Notes: a model not told the origin generated them from the letters alone. 64,000 nucleotides of DNA from Galeruca laticollis (GCA_963921935.1 OY998180.1:195217044-195281043); one strand, 5' to 3'; positions 12,701 through 23,436 are shown, numbered from the stretch's first letter. Made by a program: numbers and translations.

Positions 12701-15025
12701 ACATAACAAAAATTACAAGTTCTTCAGGCTGCTTCATATCTGAAGTCATTCCATTTGTTTCGACTATCACTGCCTATCTTAACAAAGAAAACGCTAATTT
12801 TGTAGGAGTAGGTACAATGAAAGAAGAATTGAAAAACAGCTTGAATAAACGATTTGAGAATATATTTATAAAAAAACATTATACCATCGCGACTTTCTTG
12901 GATCCTCGCTTCAAAGACAATTTTTTTACAAAAGACCGTGATTTTATATGCGAATACATAATTACAAAACTAAAGTCCCAAATAAAAGAAAACAATACAT
13001 CTGTAGAACATTCCAGTTCCCCTGACATTTCGGATTACATTCAAGATCAAGACCATACAATAAATGAAACTATAGAAATTGATAGTGATGACAACGAACC
13101 ACTTGCTAAGTGTGTTCGAATTTCTGAACCTGAGACTAGTCGAACATCTGGCCAAAATTTGTTTTGGGAAATATAAGAAGACTTTGCCAGAGAAGGGATG
13201 ACACAAAATCATCTTCTAGAGCATCCATTTGTGGAAAAGTGAATGCTGAAATTACAGAATATAAGAAACATCCTCAACTTGAAAGAAAAGCGAATCCCAT
13301 TTCTTGGTGGCAAGAAAAAAGAGAAGTTCTACCATTATTATATAATCAAGCTCTTATATATTTATCTGCACCAGTTGGTAGTGTTGCACGTGAGCAAATG
13401 TTTTCAGAAGCTGGAACCATAAATTCGGCGAAAATGAATTGGCTGAATCCAGAAACAACCGAGACACTTATTTTTTTACATGATAATTTGCCAAAACTAC
13501 AGTATTCATATTAAATGCCTATTTCATGTTATATCTACCATAATTTCTAAGATTACCTTATTTCAATTATTACTTTAAATTTAAATATAAAAAAAATGTT
13601 TTAAGCTGCTATGGTTGTTTTTATAGATCGGCCGATATAGCCGATATATATTTACATCTATCGGCCGATACCGATAATCGGCTCTCGGCCGATATAGCAG
13701 ATGTATCGGTATCGGTCGATCACTATAGTAAACTGTCAATATTAAGTATTTATTTTTAGTATCCTAAATAGATATTAGGTTAGGACATTTAATAATAAAT
13801 ATACACACAACCAAATTTATATGGATCACCCAGTATTAATTACTAAAAAGAAATTCTCCCACATATAATTTCATATAAAAGGTAATTTTGTGAGGTATCA
13901 GAAACAAAAAGGGATTGTGATGTATATTTTATAACGTTGGTTTATAAGGAATTAGGTTTCATATGATTTTTCTTGGTACATTTCTTCTTTGTCGAAAACA
14001 AAAATTATGTACTTTTAAGCTCGAAGGAAGCCTATTGTTTGATAAAGGATTTAAAAGAACTTCATTTCAGCTTGACAAAACTGAGCATAATTTAGTTTTT
14101 TTATATATAAATATGCTCATATTCTTCTGTTGTATAATCCAAAGAATTTAACTTATTTTGAAGTTACCACTTCAAACTGAATTTATGGCAGTGAATTATG
14201 AATGAGTAACAGCAACACATACACACAGTAGTCAACAAAATTAACCTATATTCAACAAAGTGAACACAGAAAACCAATAGCGTTCTGCGCCCAGAGCAGG
14301 CCAATAATCGACAACAGTTTATTCCATTTGGGACTAGAATTAGTCACAGCTTCAAAATTACCTCGCTTCTGTAGTTATGGGTTAAATAGAATCTAGCAGA
14401 ATTTGAAAGATTTATAGAAATAAATGCTGAAGCCTAAAATTCTTACCCAGTCAAGACTATTTGTAATTTTTAAGACTTAAATTAAATGCTTTGATAGATT
14501 AGTATGCTTTTGGTTAAAATCTAAGTGAAAACAACAATTTCAAATGAAAAAGTTAGATTAAGCATGACCAGCAATTAATTTTAGTCTTAATTTTCAATTC
14601 AAAAATTAACTTTAATTTTGGGTAAGCAGTTGAGGATTTCTTCAACATTAAAAAAAATACTACCATATATTAGAAATGTTTGGAGTGAGTTTTGATTATA
14701 AAAAAGTATTAATTAACCAAATGGGTATTACATTATATTAAACTGAAAATATTCAGCATTAAATTACATAAAATATCTTCCATATTGATATATTTTAATA
14801 TTTACTAATATTATTTTTAATACATTTTTGGTGTTTTAAATATTAATAAAAATACTTTCTTATAAAAAGTTTATTAATCGGCTGTTTACAGCTGGCAAAA
14901 CATTGAATGTCAATAAACAGAAATAGTTTTCAACTTACTTTTGCCAAATTTTCGTAGTGTTCTATTTCGGCATCTTCATATATTCTTTTGTTTAGCCAAA
15001 CAGACTCTGCATCAAGAGCGGACAT
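748..15025 (-). CDS. eEF1delta: Elongation factor 1-delta (eEF1B guanine-exchange subunit), 5 of about 6 coding exons
   Basis: Subunit of the cytoplasmic eEF1B complex that recycles eEF1A-GDP to eEF1A-GTP during translation. Exons, minus strand: 15025-14939, 7147-7073, 1564-1495, 1302-1051 and 989-748. All have GT/AG borders and compatible phases (0, 0, 1, 1, 0) and total 726 nt, 242 codons. Exon 1 begins MSALDAESVW. Exons 3-4 give a heptad-like segment (AILRHLKKLDERL) typical of the delta leucine zipper. Exon 4 ends in the acidic run with DLFGSESEDD. Exons 4/5 join through KKPALIAKS into the exchange domain (KPWDDETDM, DGLLWGAAKLVPLAYGI). The expected last ~12 residues were not found before the window edge. 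An ATG at 15025 preceded by an AG acceptor fits a noncoding first exon. Introns 1 and 2 are 7.8 and 5.5 kb and full of transposon debris. Confidence 0.9.
1990..3399. other. Intron 2 of EF1-delta, left part: no gene recognised
   Basis: AT-rich intronic sequence with no supportable coding region. From about 2485 to 3340 composition changes to GC-richer DNA carrying a degenerate repeated motif (separate entry). It then ends in a TATA/AATAAA-rich stretch. This could be the body or LTR of a small retroelement, but I found no target duplication or paired terminus. Confidence 0.4.
2700..2990 (+). repeat. Degenerate short tandem motif, GAGCGTGTTGAGCCTG type
   Basis: About five diverged copies of a unit containing GAGCGTGTTGAGCCTGAGAC and ACGGAAGC follow one another, near 2705, 2760, 2816, 2866 and 2915. 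Spacing is roughly 50-60 bp. The copies differ at several bases, so this is an old array. The two ~100-aa ORFs that cross it look like chance openings in GC-richer repeat DNA. Confidence 0.5.
3400..3990 (+). pseudogene. piggyBac-type transposase N-terminal remnant
   Basis: Broken frames read an acidic N-terminal stretch (EEMRHILESEDNESDDDFSG) and then fragments typical of the DDE_Tnp_1_7 entry region: QTNEYAVNLF, SRITHWKLMTT and FIGLLLHTW. In-frame stops and frameshifts occur throughout, so it is inactive. No inverted repeats or TTAA flanks were found. A separate piggyBac C-terminal piece in the opposite orientation lies at 7640-8210. Confidence 0.5.
3985..4420 (-). pseudogene. P-element/THAP9-like transposase fragment (tentative)
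   Basis: A minus-strand ORF (71 codons, 4212-3997) carries a Cys/His pattern with ICICEKCVKHKNQR after a Tyr-rich segment. This resembles the C-terminal zinc-binding part of P-like transposases. Upstream on the same strand the frame is broken. A THAP finger lies 0.7 kb away on the opposite strand, so both may come from one rearranged P-like element. Assignment is weak; the fragment could belong to another superfamily. Confidence 0.3.
5150..5360 (+). pseudogene. THAP zinc-finger remnant (P-element/THAP9-like)
   Basis: Reads CAVVGCANRADRDRVRFYRI, then a Trp-containing middle with a stop, and after a frameshift AKICGKHFVPG. This is the C-x4-C ... C-x2-H arrangement of the DNA-binding THAP domain, with the expected spacing and a conserved Trp (DSWMRAL). 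A stop and a frameshift make it non-functional. Insect THAP domains occur in P-element transposases and in host proteins; the surroundings favour a transposon relic. Confidence 0.55.
5361..7072. other. EF1-delta intron 2, right part: no gene recognised
   Basis: AT-rich DNA with short chance ORFs only. A small dyad (TGTGATATATCACA-like, near 5588-5618) and a GGTTTGGAAACC-type segment near 6440 are the only structures noticed. Exon 2 of EF1-delta starts at 7073 on the minus strand. Confidence 0.4.
7640..8210 (-). pseudogene. piggyBac-type transposase C-terminal remnant
   Basis: The minus-strand ORF 8210-7989 contains KPEIILYYNCNKGGVDSLVK, matching the conserved piggyBac 'YN.TKGGVD..D' block that bears a catalytic Asp. 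Downstream, after frameshifts, fragments read RMLDISS and VNSYIFHQCYRNNSKM, the segment that follows in this family. A complete Cys-rich tail was not found. Inactive. Confidence 0.6.
8985..10575 (-). repeat. Intronic satellite array, about 10 units of ~165 bp
   Basis: Around ten head-to-tail units share blocks such as CAATCATAAAATTGGT, CACTCCGGAGGCTGTAT, GTGCTAACAAACTGAAATTT and TGAGCTGAAAATCAATAGG. Unit length drifts from about 140 to 184 bp at the left end. The pair starting at 10031 and 10196 is essentially identical with a period of exactly 165 bp, a sign of recent unequal exchange. The array ends where different sequence starts near 10575. It lies in intron 1 of EF1-delta. Strand is arbitrary. 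Confidence 0.9.
10753..13724 (+). mobile_element. hAT DNA transposon with 8-bp target duplication
   Basis: Bounded by an 8-bp direct repeat ATAGTAAA (10745-10752 and 13725-13732), the duplication length of the hAT superfamily. Termini are inverted: AGTGATCGACCGATA at the left and its complement at 13710-13724. The subterminal regions are crowded with CCGATA/TATCGG dyads (10764-10835, 13627-13720), probably transposase binding sites. It carries a decayed transposase gene and lies in intron 1 of EF1-delta. Confidence 0.85.
11161..13514 (+). pseudogene. hAT transposase, ZBED-like, interrupted
   Basis: The first coding block (11191-11406) is a BED finger whose first Cys is lost (TAKYKLCDI...HLEKKHP). 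An intron-like gap runs to an acceptor near 11743. Blocks at 11788-12261, 12313-12525 and 12616-13176 cover the RNase H-like core, with a stop after each of the first two (TAG near 12259, TAA near 12523). The block 13164-13514 has the C-terminal dimerisation signature (NPISWWQEKREVLPLL, SVAREQMFSEAG). The +1/-1 shifts and stops make it non-functional. Confidence 0.8.
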
Positions 15026-15164
15026 TTTTCTAAAAAAATATTAACTACTTAAAAACAGTTGACATGTGGATAGTTATAGGTTATAAGAAGTATTTGCGGG
15101 TCATTTATTAATTAATTTAAACAGACCTTATAAATTAATATACTTATACAAACGGAATACTTAC

Positions 15165-15264
15165 GATTGTAGGGCTTTTCAGTCCGTTTTTAAACAAAAT
15201 AATATAAATTTAACGACTACAAGCCAACGGAAGCTTATTGTAGTACGAAAAAAAATGTGAAAAG
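15165..15264 (-). promoter_or_regulatory. Candidate TOP-type start and noncoding exon of EF1-delta
   Basis: On the minus strand an ACAGTCTTTTCACA context gives a pyrimidine-rich start (C at 15264). This resembles the terminal oligopyrimidine tract of translation-factor and ribosomal-protein genes. A donor (ATC|GTAAGT) lies at 15165/15164 and the acceptor for coding exon 1 is at 15031-15030 (TAG). The predicted transcript therefore has a ~100-nt noncoding exon and a ~134-nt intron before the ATG at 15025. The start site is inferred, not proven. Confidence 0.45.
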
Positions 15265-15269
15265 ACTGT

Positions 15270-16426
15270 TCTTCTTCTTTCCCCCAGTTTAAATTGGATT
15301 AATAAAGCCAGCTTTTCAATAGTATTGCCAGTCAACTAATATGATTGGCTACGCTGAGTGCAAATCCACAGATCATATTTTTCCGCCTACCTCTATCCAA
15401 AGTATACATTTCCTGGCCTCATTGTAGGGAGCAAAGTCGTACTTTTTCTCCCTAGGGAGGAAAAGTAAAATTGACGTCATAGTACGTTATCAATGAAATA
15501 ATTTTTGCAATTCCGAGACTAAAGTGGTCACTTTAGTCTCACATGTTAGAAACTATGTTAGACCCAAAGGATATAAAGGAACAGTTAAAATCCTAAGGGA
15601 TTTGAAGTACAAATAGAAACGTACACCCCCGAAGCCTAGTCAACCATTTTAGAAGTCCATCCTCGATGCCCAGCCAAGTTTCGTAAAATAAGTAGTATTT
15701 ATTAATTTTGTTTGGTAGTTTCATAATAGTATATTAAGTACCAAGTGTCAAAAAGGTTACTTTGGTCACGAGTTTTATTAGGCACGAGTGAAGCGAAGCG
15801 GAACGAGTGCCTTGTGAAATGAGTGACTAAAGATGTTTTTAACACGAGGTGCTTACTACACTTTTTCTTCGCCCTTGGGAATGAAAACATTTTAGGTATT
15901 TTATAATTATATTCATATCATGGCGGACAATGGCTGACGGCTGACTGACAAATCAAATGGCAGAAAACAACAAAATTATCACGAAACATGACATTTAAAA
16001 TACAAAAGAAACACGTGACGTGACGTTTAAAAAACAAAAGATAAACGAGATGTGACTTTTCGCATTTTAAACACTAGTGTTTAAAGAGTCATTTTGCGCA
16101 TATCAAACTGGTGTTTTAAATGCGGTTTTAGTAACAGAAGTAGAAAAATAAATTATTGAAAATGTCTTGTTATTTGAGGGAAGCGGAAAAATCATATGTA
16201 TAACATGGGTGTAAAGTGCCTTTTTCTCCCTCGAATGATTACTTCATCCTCGGGAGGAAAAGTAGCACTTTCGTCCCTTGTTATACAAATAGCTATTTAA
16301 GTAATAAATATGAGACGTCAAAAGTAAAAGAGTACAAACGTTGCCTGTATTCCGAAATTATTACCAGGAGTGCGTTCACAAAACAACGCCTTAAGTGTAA
16401 GAGTTATACTTGGGTACAAAGTGAGC

Positions 16427-16430
<4 letters not shown>
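15270..16430. other. Upstream flank of EF1-delta: no gene; short dyads
   Basis: No coding region. Contains the palindrome CTCCCTAGGGAG (about 15449) within AAAG-rich flanks, and a related 'CTCCCTCG...CCTCGGGAGG' dyad near 16228-16260. A GGCAC...GTGCC hairpin with 'gaagcgaagcgg' in the loop lies near 15780-15811. A TGACGTCA site lies near 15473. These look like an old MITE-type insert, but no ends were defined. Confidence 0.35.

Positions 16431-16469
<39 letters not shown>
16431..16469. repeat. (AG)n microsatellite
   Basis: About 19 uninterrupted AG dinucleotides, directly beyond the presumed 3' end of the minus-strand non-LTR element. Confidence 0.95.
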
Positions 16470-16472
<3 letters not shown>

Positions 16473-16479
16473 TCGAACA

Positions 16480-16850
16480 AAGTTTGTGTTGTAATGGGTT
16501 TCGTTAGAAGTTGGAATGTTTGTTTTGGTTGGTTGCCCTGATGTAGGATTAGTTTCCTCTGCAGGGCTGGGTTGGTTGTAGTGCGCGTTCGTATATTGAG
16601 TTTGGTGTATTGGGTCGATAGATGAAAACAGGCCTGGTTGTTTGGAAAATTTGAGAAAGTGACTAAAAAGAAAATTAAAAGGTGTGGAGTTGTGTTCCGG
16701 AGGAAAAGCATTCTCGGTTTTGTTTTTTTTGTGGATTTTTTTTGGATATCCTTTTTTTATTTTTTTGGAAAAAAAACAATCATCATCATGAAGAAAATGG
16801 GCGGGTACAGCTGCGGCTGCATTTGTTCCCTATATCGATTGATTCATCGG
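16480..16850 (-). repeat. 3'-side copy of the UTR direct repeat
   Basis: Shares long blocks with 22085-22858 in the same orientation: AATTCG after an AG-rich run, TGATGTAGGATTAGTTTCCT with CAGGGCTGG, GCGTTCG, and GCGGGTACAGCTGCGGCTGC with ATTTGTT. This copy is ~370 bp, against ~770 bp upstream, because of internal deletions. Confidence 0.75.
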
Positions 16851-17338
16851 TCCATTTGGCTAGTGAATAAATTCACCATGCTACAGGAATACCGCAGAAA
16901 GCCTGTAACGCAGACGGGTGGGTGGTGGCGGATGGAATATGGATTTGTCAGAAGTGTTGAATAATTGAAATTTGTAAGATGTGCGAGAGTTATTGAATAT
17001 GGTTATTAAAGATAGGGAATTGTGTGGATACTCTAGATAGTAAAATATGTGTGAGAAAGATATAGAAGATTAAATGTGTGAGAGATTGCAATGTCTGGTT
17101 ATCGGATTACAATTGGGGATTGGTCTAGGTAGTCGATGTATACGTCGGGGAGGTCGTCGTAAGCCGTGGCTAGTGGCCGTACTGGAGGAAATGGGAGCTT
17201 CCAATTGGATTTTCTGCCAAAAGGCCGTCTGTTAGCGATCCACGGTGTGAGGAGGGCGTTTTTCGAGATTTCGTTGCCCGATTCGATAGTGCGATTAACG
17301 TATCGGGCTTTTAAGTTGTTCAGACGGGAAGGAATGGG

Positions 17339-19749
17339 CTAGATGTCGATATTGACATATACGGTGTTGCTGGGTGAGTAATGTGCCTTGTATTGGCAGT
17401 ATCTGAGGATTGACTGCTCACAAGATCGAAGCTTTTTTACGAGATGGTCGGGAAGGGTGCAATAGACGTTTGCTCTATAATCGATTATAGGACGGATATA
17501 TGTCTTATACGTATGAAGTAAGGTGGTTGGGTGAGTTCGTCCGAAGCTTCCGCCGAATGCCTTAAGAAGATTAATTCGTCGTCGGACTTTATTTAGTGTG
17601 TCTGTTAGGTCGGCCATCAAGTTGAGAGTGTGAGTAAATCTCACTCCCAAATAAACGGTTCCCCTGCGAATTTCGAGTTGTTCTCCCCAGAGCACGAGGC
17701 GAAAGTTTGTTGGTAGAAGTCGTTCGCTGATGGTGGAATAGTGTTTAAACACGATAGCTTGGGTTTTATAAGTATTGAGAGTCACCCACCATTTCCTGCA
17801 CCAATTTGAAAATTGAGTCAGTAGATTTTGGGATCTAATGTTGAGAGAGCGAATGTCAGGGGCGGAAATGATTAATGCGGTATCGTCCGCATATAATTGG
17901 ATATTGTCCTGGGACTGTCGGGGTACTGGTGTATCATACGTATAAATTATGTATAATAGCGGAGCGAGTATTGAGCCTTGCGGAACGCCGGTTTGGGGTG
18001 CAAATGAGTCGGATAGGCTATAACCAACTTTGACACTGATTAATCGGTCTGTGAGGTAGGAATATAATAATTTTACAATTTGATTTGGCAATCGGATGCT
18101 CAGTAGCTTTGTCACTAGTGCGGCGTGCTAGACTTGATCGAAAGCTTTTTGTACGTCCATGAAAATGGCGTCTGAACAGCGTTGTTGACAAGAGTGGTTC
18201 GGCCTGAATCCGAATTGAAATGCCGGAATTATATTATTTTCGGTACAGAAGTCCCATATTCTCTCCTTTAACAAACGTTCAAAGATTTTACCTAGGACGC
18301 TGGTTAATGAAATTGGGCGGTAGGATTCAGGCTTTGTGGAGTCTTTACCGGGTTTGGGGACGAGAACTACGTTGGCTGATTTCCAACAACGAGGGAAGTA
18401 AGAGTATGCCAAGCAGGCGTTCAACAGTTTGCAGAGCGGAGGGAAAATCTCTTCTGGCAGGTTTTTAAGTGCCTGTCTCGAGATTCCACTGTTTCTCCCC
18501 GCTCGGCACGCTTGCTGAACTCCTTCGATTGTAAAGGGTGTAAGAAGCGGAGAGTTGTCATTTAGTGAAATATGGACGGGTGGGCTTCGAGTTATGTTGC
18601 GGGTGAGGAGGTTTGTTTCGATGGCAAAGTCCCTGAAAAATCTTGGATAGTCAGGTGGTGTAAATACAGTTTGTAGGGTATTTTTGAAGGCGGTGGCTTT
18701 GTCTTCAAGGGAGTAGATCTTCTGTCCTTGCACTTCGAGATGTGATTCCGCCTTCCTCTTGAGGCCGACGAGGCGGTAGAATTTTTGCCAAAACACGCGC
18801 CCTTGTCTGAAGTCCAGTCCGGCTGTATCGGCCTTCCATTTTCTCTGCTTTTCAGCAGCTGTATTCTGTCATTTCTGATGTATTTTAAGAAGAATTCATT
18901 GCAGAAGTGCATAATAGTTGGTGTTTATTTTGGTGAGAGGCACGGAGATGTCATGTGCATCGATTAGGATGGATTGGAATTCCTCTCCGTGCTTATCTAT
19001 GTCATCAGTCGTCTGATGAATGATGGGTTGCGGTAAGTTTGAGGAGACGTGGTTTGCGAAGGAATCCCAATCGGCTTTTTTGAAATCGCTATATGTTAAA
19101 GTTGTTGACGGTTGTGGTATTGGATTATGTAAAGAGGTGTTGACCAGTAGTGGGACATGGTCTGAGGTGATGGGGTCGTCTATTCGGGTTATTAACCTGT
19201 CAGTGCAGATTATTTGGTCGACAATGGAGGGGCCGAGGTGACTTATTAAGGTTGGATTATTATTTTTAATCCGAGAGATGGGAAGAGGGAGACTAGCTAA
19301 TCGGCGAGTAATCTGCCGCGTGGTTTGGTGTATGTATCACCAAAGAGAATATTTCGTGAGTTTAATTCGCCCATTATAACGGCTCGCGGTAGAGTGGATG
19401 CATAATCGAGGAGGTCGATTGATAATATTTGGTTGGGATGTTTATAGTTCGAAAAGAAGGTGGTCGCGGTATTGTTCCACGATATATCAATGGCTATGCA
19501 ATCCAGGTTCTGATGAGACAGAAATGCTGGGAGCGGGTGTGGGGAAGCGGGGAGTGCGTTTCGGACAAGAAGTTCGTTGCCGTGACCGTAGAAGTGTAAT
19601 GTTGAGTAGCCTGCAAAGTGAGGGGAATTTTTCAAAAGAGTGTCGGTGATAGATAATATTTGTATATTTTGGGAATGTAAAAGGTATTTAAGAAGATGTC
19701 GCTTTCTGGCTAGACCTTGACAATTCACGGTCCCGATTTTAAAGTCCAT
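17339..19749 (-). pseudogene. Non-LTR ORF2: AP endonuclease and reverse transcriptase, frameshifted
   Basis: The endonuclease starts at 19749 (FKIGTVNCQGLARKRHLL) and is open to 19297. It continues in other frames through a block ending in a Ser-Asp-His motif near 19160. The reverse transcriptase is in two frames. 18796-18128 has PESYRPISLTSVLGKIFERL and FGFRPNHSCQQRC. 18115-17339 has GVPQGSILAPLL and the YADD catalytic box. The nick between them (18128-18115) is a stop/frameshift. No RNase H domain follows, consistent with the Jockey clade. Confidence 0.85.
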
Positions 19750-19752
19750 GAC

Positions 19753-21258
19753 TTAATTTCGGTGTTTCTGGGTAAAGGCAAAGTGGACGCGGTTGCCCGC
19801 GCCACTAGTGACGGTACAGTTGTAACCGTAAAATGAGGGGACGAGGTGAGTGAGGGTATCGGCCACTAGGCCACTCTCGATCAAGATTTTAGTCTGTAGA
19901 AAGGTCATATGAGGTCTGTGGTTTTTCGAGCGTGATGGGTGCGGTTTATTGTGGGGTTTTCGGTGTTTCCAACCGCGTTGGACACCGGGGATGGTAGGCG
20001 GGGTGCGAGCCACCGCAATTTTTACAGACAGGGTCGTTTGCCTTTTAAGGCAATTGTTGAGTTTGTGGTCCGATGCTCCACAGGAGAGACAGACCGGTTT
20101 GGCCTTGCATGTTTCAGCAAGGTGGCCTGTGGTGGAGCACCTGTTGCAGTATAGGGATACTGCAGGTAGTGGGTTGGTAGGGTTTGAGGCCTTACACGGG
20201 TGCGAGAGACCGTGGAATTTGATGCCATATGAGAGGGAGTGGTGGTAGGATAGTTCGGAATCCGTAAGGATTCGGAACATGGAGGTGACCTTCCCTAGAC
20301 GTCGGGAGATAATGCGCCAGTATCTGGTTAATGTGAAGTTTACTCCGTTGAGGAGGATGTCCTCAAATTCTCTGTCGGCTAGGTATGAGTCTACATATCT
20401 GTACCCAAGAGATAAGGTGGGCTTGTGGGTTCTCGATTGTGAGCGGGCTCGGGGAGTTGAGTATAGGGGGACGGTGGTCACCGATGGTGTTTCGAAGCTT
20501 TATTGCAAGAGATTGGTGTGGGATGTTGGCAGGTATCTTTGGGAGTGCGGTGCGGTTCGGGTTCGCCTTTAAAAAGGAGATATTTCCCCTGAACAACTCA
20601 TTCGTGTTGAGGAGGTTAAAGAACTCCCTTTGAGAGGTGAATTTGGGTGGTAAGTTTCTGATATTTAAAGTCTGAAGTGAAGGTGTCGGTTGGGAAGGTC
20701 AAGTTTGTTGGGCAGTTCGTGGTTGTTGAGTGGGGCGGGGTTGTTGTGTTGATTGTTGTTGAGTTGGTTGTTGTTGTTGTTGGGTGGTTGGTGGAGGCGG
20801 AGTAGGGATTCTTCGTGTTCTGTTGGGTATGTGAAGTCCTCCTTTGGTGCTTGGCGGTTGATTAGGGGAGTCGAGTTCACAGAGATATGTGAACTGGGGC
20901 GAGAGGGATGGGATTTGGCAGAGTGTATTATTGGTGAGGACCTGCGGGAGGAGTGTTCTTTTAAAACGTTGTACTTGGCCTTCCATTTTTTGTACTCGGC
21001 TCCTAGATGGGTGAGTTCACGCATTACGTCGTCCAGTGAGGTTGACTGGTGGAGTTAGGGTGTGGGCATTGGTGGAAACTCATCATGAGATGAGATAGTG
21101 GGTACAGGTTGGCCAGGTTGGCTCCGAGTTACGATTGGGGAGCGTTTAGAAGACATGTGGTTGGTAGTTGGGCGGAAGTGGACGAAACTGAAGGTTGTTT
21201 CGTTTGTTGGGGGGTTGCTAGTAAGGGAGTGGCGGACAAAAGCCGGCAGCGGACTCAC
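19753..21258 (-). pseudogene. Non-LTR ORF1 (gag-like, CCHC knuckles)
   Basis: Starts near 21258. A Gln/Asn/Pro-rich low-complexity middle lies at 21024-20665. It ends in a nucleic-acid-binding part (20481-19753) with two zinc knuckles: CNRCSTTGHLAETC and CLSCGASDHKLNNC. The stop is 3 nt before the ORF2 start. Frame changes near 21050 and 20600 indicate decay. The role would be RNA packaging in a cytoplasmic RNP. Confidence 0.75.
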
Positions 21259-22084
21259 TGCCGGAGGAAGTTTCCTCCCCGGTTAAAGGTTTCCTGACCC
21301 TTTTTGTCTACCGGTTAGTATTTTATATTCACCTGAAAAGTCCTTCCGTCTTCAGCTGGGTGGCGGTAGATTTCTTGTTAGAAGCTTCTTCAAAACGTTG
21401 TTATTGAAAAAAAGCAAAGTTCATAAATCATTTGCCCTATAAAGACCAGTTTTTCATAAATAAAAAATGTCCTATAAAGGACAGATTGAAATTCAAATCT
21501 CAGTTATTATCGGCGAATACGATGGAAAGCATCTACTGGAGTGATTCCGTTTGAATCAGGGACCGAATTTCCCGTGATGATTCTACTTGCTGATCAACGT
21601 CTTCGTTTGGAGTCTCGAAGTAAGATCAAGTGAGCGTTCATAAAACATGTAATATATACCTCACACTTTACACCAAAGCGTACACAAACGCACCACGCGA
21701 ATTGCCGAGAGTGCACTCTCAGTTCCCCGCTCGCGAAGTGTTAAATGAAAGACGATTTTTATGAAACAGAGGGGGCGCGTAACGTGTATTTCAAGCTATT
21801 TGCAATATATAGCAAATCATCATTCATTACAATAATACCTTATTAAACATTAAACTGCGACACTTAAATACTCTTATTCGTAATCCACCACTACGACTAT
21901 AAGATAAAAATGGATGATAACTAATAAACTAATAAAGAACAATAGACACAACAAATACTTTAAACAAGAAATTAAGAGTATAAAACCGAAAATGACAGAT
22001 ATAAGCCACATATGAAAGTGATTTAAGTGATGTGTGCGTACTATTTGTCAGAGATACGAATGGTGTTAACCACTCGCTGTTTTT

Positions 22085-22858
22085 GAGAGAGAAATTCGTT
22101 ATGAATTTATGTTGGATAGGGCTTTTGTTGTAGATGAATTGTTGGTTTTCTGGTTGGTGCCCTGGTGTAGGATTTGTTTCCTCTTCAGGGCTGGATTGGG
22201 GGGTGTATTGGGTGTTTTAGTGCACGTTCGAGACTGGGCATCATGATGTGAATAGGTGGTTGGTTAAAAGTTGGTGAGTTAAAAAAGTGTCTGGAGAATA
22301 TTGAAAAAGTGACTAGGAAAGAAATTTAAAAAGTGTGTGGAATTGAGAAATTTGAACGGGCTTTCGCTAGAAAGTAACTGGAGAAGAGTTTTATTTTGGG
22401 TTATATCGGGGATTGATATTTGGAAGCAGCGAAGCTCAAAGGTGTGCGGAATGGTGTGACAAAAAGTGTCTAGAATAGAAGCGTTCTGGTGGAAGACGAA
22501 CCATGCATCGCTGCCGATACATAAGACAAGCGGTTGAGATGGCTAGGTGTCGGAAATTATTTAGTGAAAAATGTGTGGTTTTTACTGAATTTGAGATGTC
22601 TCCTGTGTTTTAAGAGAGAAATATTGAAGATTTGTAATTTTATTAGATTTTTGGAATTTTAGCGAAAAAAGTGTATAGGAGACATTTTTTAAAAGTGTAT
22701 TGAATTGGGTGATTTGTTGAGATTGGGATGAAATGTTGCGGAGACGTACCTTCGGGGGTTTGGGATGCTTTACGGTGGTCGGCGTTAAACAATAATCATC
22801 GCAATCAAGCAAAGGCGGGTACAGCTGCGGCTGCATTTGTTACCTGTCGACGGTCGAC
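22085..22858 (-). repeat. 5'-side copy of the UTR direct repeat
   Basis: Same blocks in the same order and orientation as 16480-16850, but longer. On the minus strand it precedes the 5' UTR of the element. It is either a genuine 5' repeat or the 3' end of an upstream tandem copy. Confidence 0.75.
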
Positions 22859-23376
22859 TCTTTTTATATAAAATGTTAAAACGAGATTATAATGTGTTTC
22901 TCTAGGGTCAGGGATTCCCGGTGAAATGAACTGCATGCAGTGCTCCGGTCGAACGGATTGAGCACTGCGTTCCATTTTAGTGTTGCCAACAAAAATGTTT
23001 TCCCTAAGTTTAGGGAATTTGCGAGTAAGTAGGCCTCACTCAGCGAGCGAGGGTATATAAAGGGGCGCCTGCGCCGCCCCTTATTTTCCGGCGCCCTGGA
23101 CCCTAACGCCGCTCCTGCCAACCTCCATAGTTTAGCGTTTAACATGTTCAATTCCAACGGCGCGCATACGCGTCCTAGCCATTCTTCACTGTGTGCTAAT
23201 GGCGCTCATAACCGTCAACTGCAACAATTCGGTTAACCTGTCAGGGTAACCTCTTAGCACGAGTCTGGAGCGGTTGTAATTCGGCGTTGCACATCATGCA
23301 GAAAGGATAAAATTACCTTATTTTAGCCGCCGTTTTGAGTTTTTGTGGTTTGGTTGACACTGGCAGTAATTATAAA
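22859..23376. other. Gene-free stretch with a TATA box and GC hairpin
   Basis: No supportable coding region; the minus-strand 93-codon opening here has no recognisable features. A TATATAAAG box (about 23054) is followed at 23059-23082 by a GC-rich inverted repeat (AAGGGGCG...CGCCCCTT). It may be the regulatory end of a retroelement. Confidence 0.35.
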
Positions 23377-23436
23377 ATGGACGACTCTAAAGCAGAATTA
23401 TTATCAAATTCTGATAGTGATGAAGATGTTCTCTAT

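Larger units (their letters stand above)
16480..22858 (-). mobile_element. Jockey-like non-LTR retrotransposon with repeated UTR regions
   Basis: Read on the minus strand. ORF1 (gag-like) is at 21258-19753 and ORF2 (endonuclease plus reverse transcriptase, no RNase H seen) at 19749-17339. On either side are direct repeats (22858-22085 and 16850-16480), so 5'- and 3'-untranslated regions share sequence. The region 22080-21300 looks like 5' UTR. Several frameshifts make this copy inactive. The real outer borders are not defined; no target duplication was found. Confidence 0.65.

Noticed and set aside
15780..15811. 'gaagcgaagcgg' hairpin as a gene regulatory element
   Set aside because: Such motifs are common repeat debris in insect genomes; no functional evidence here.
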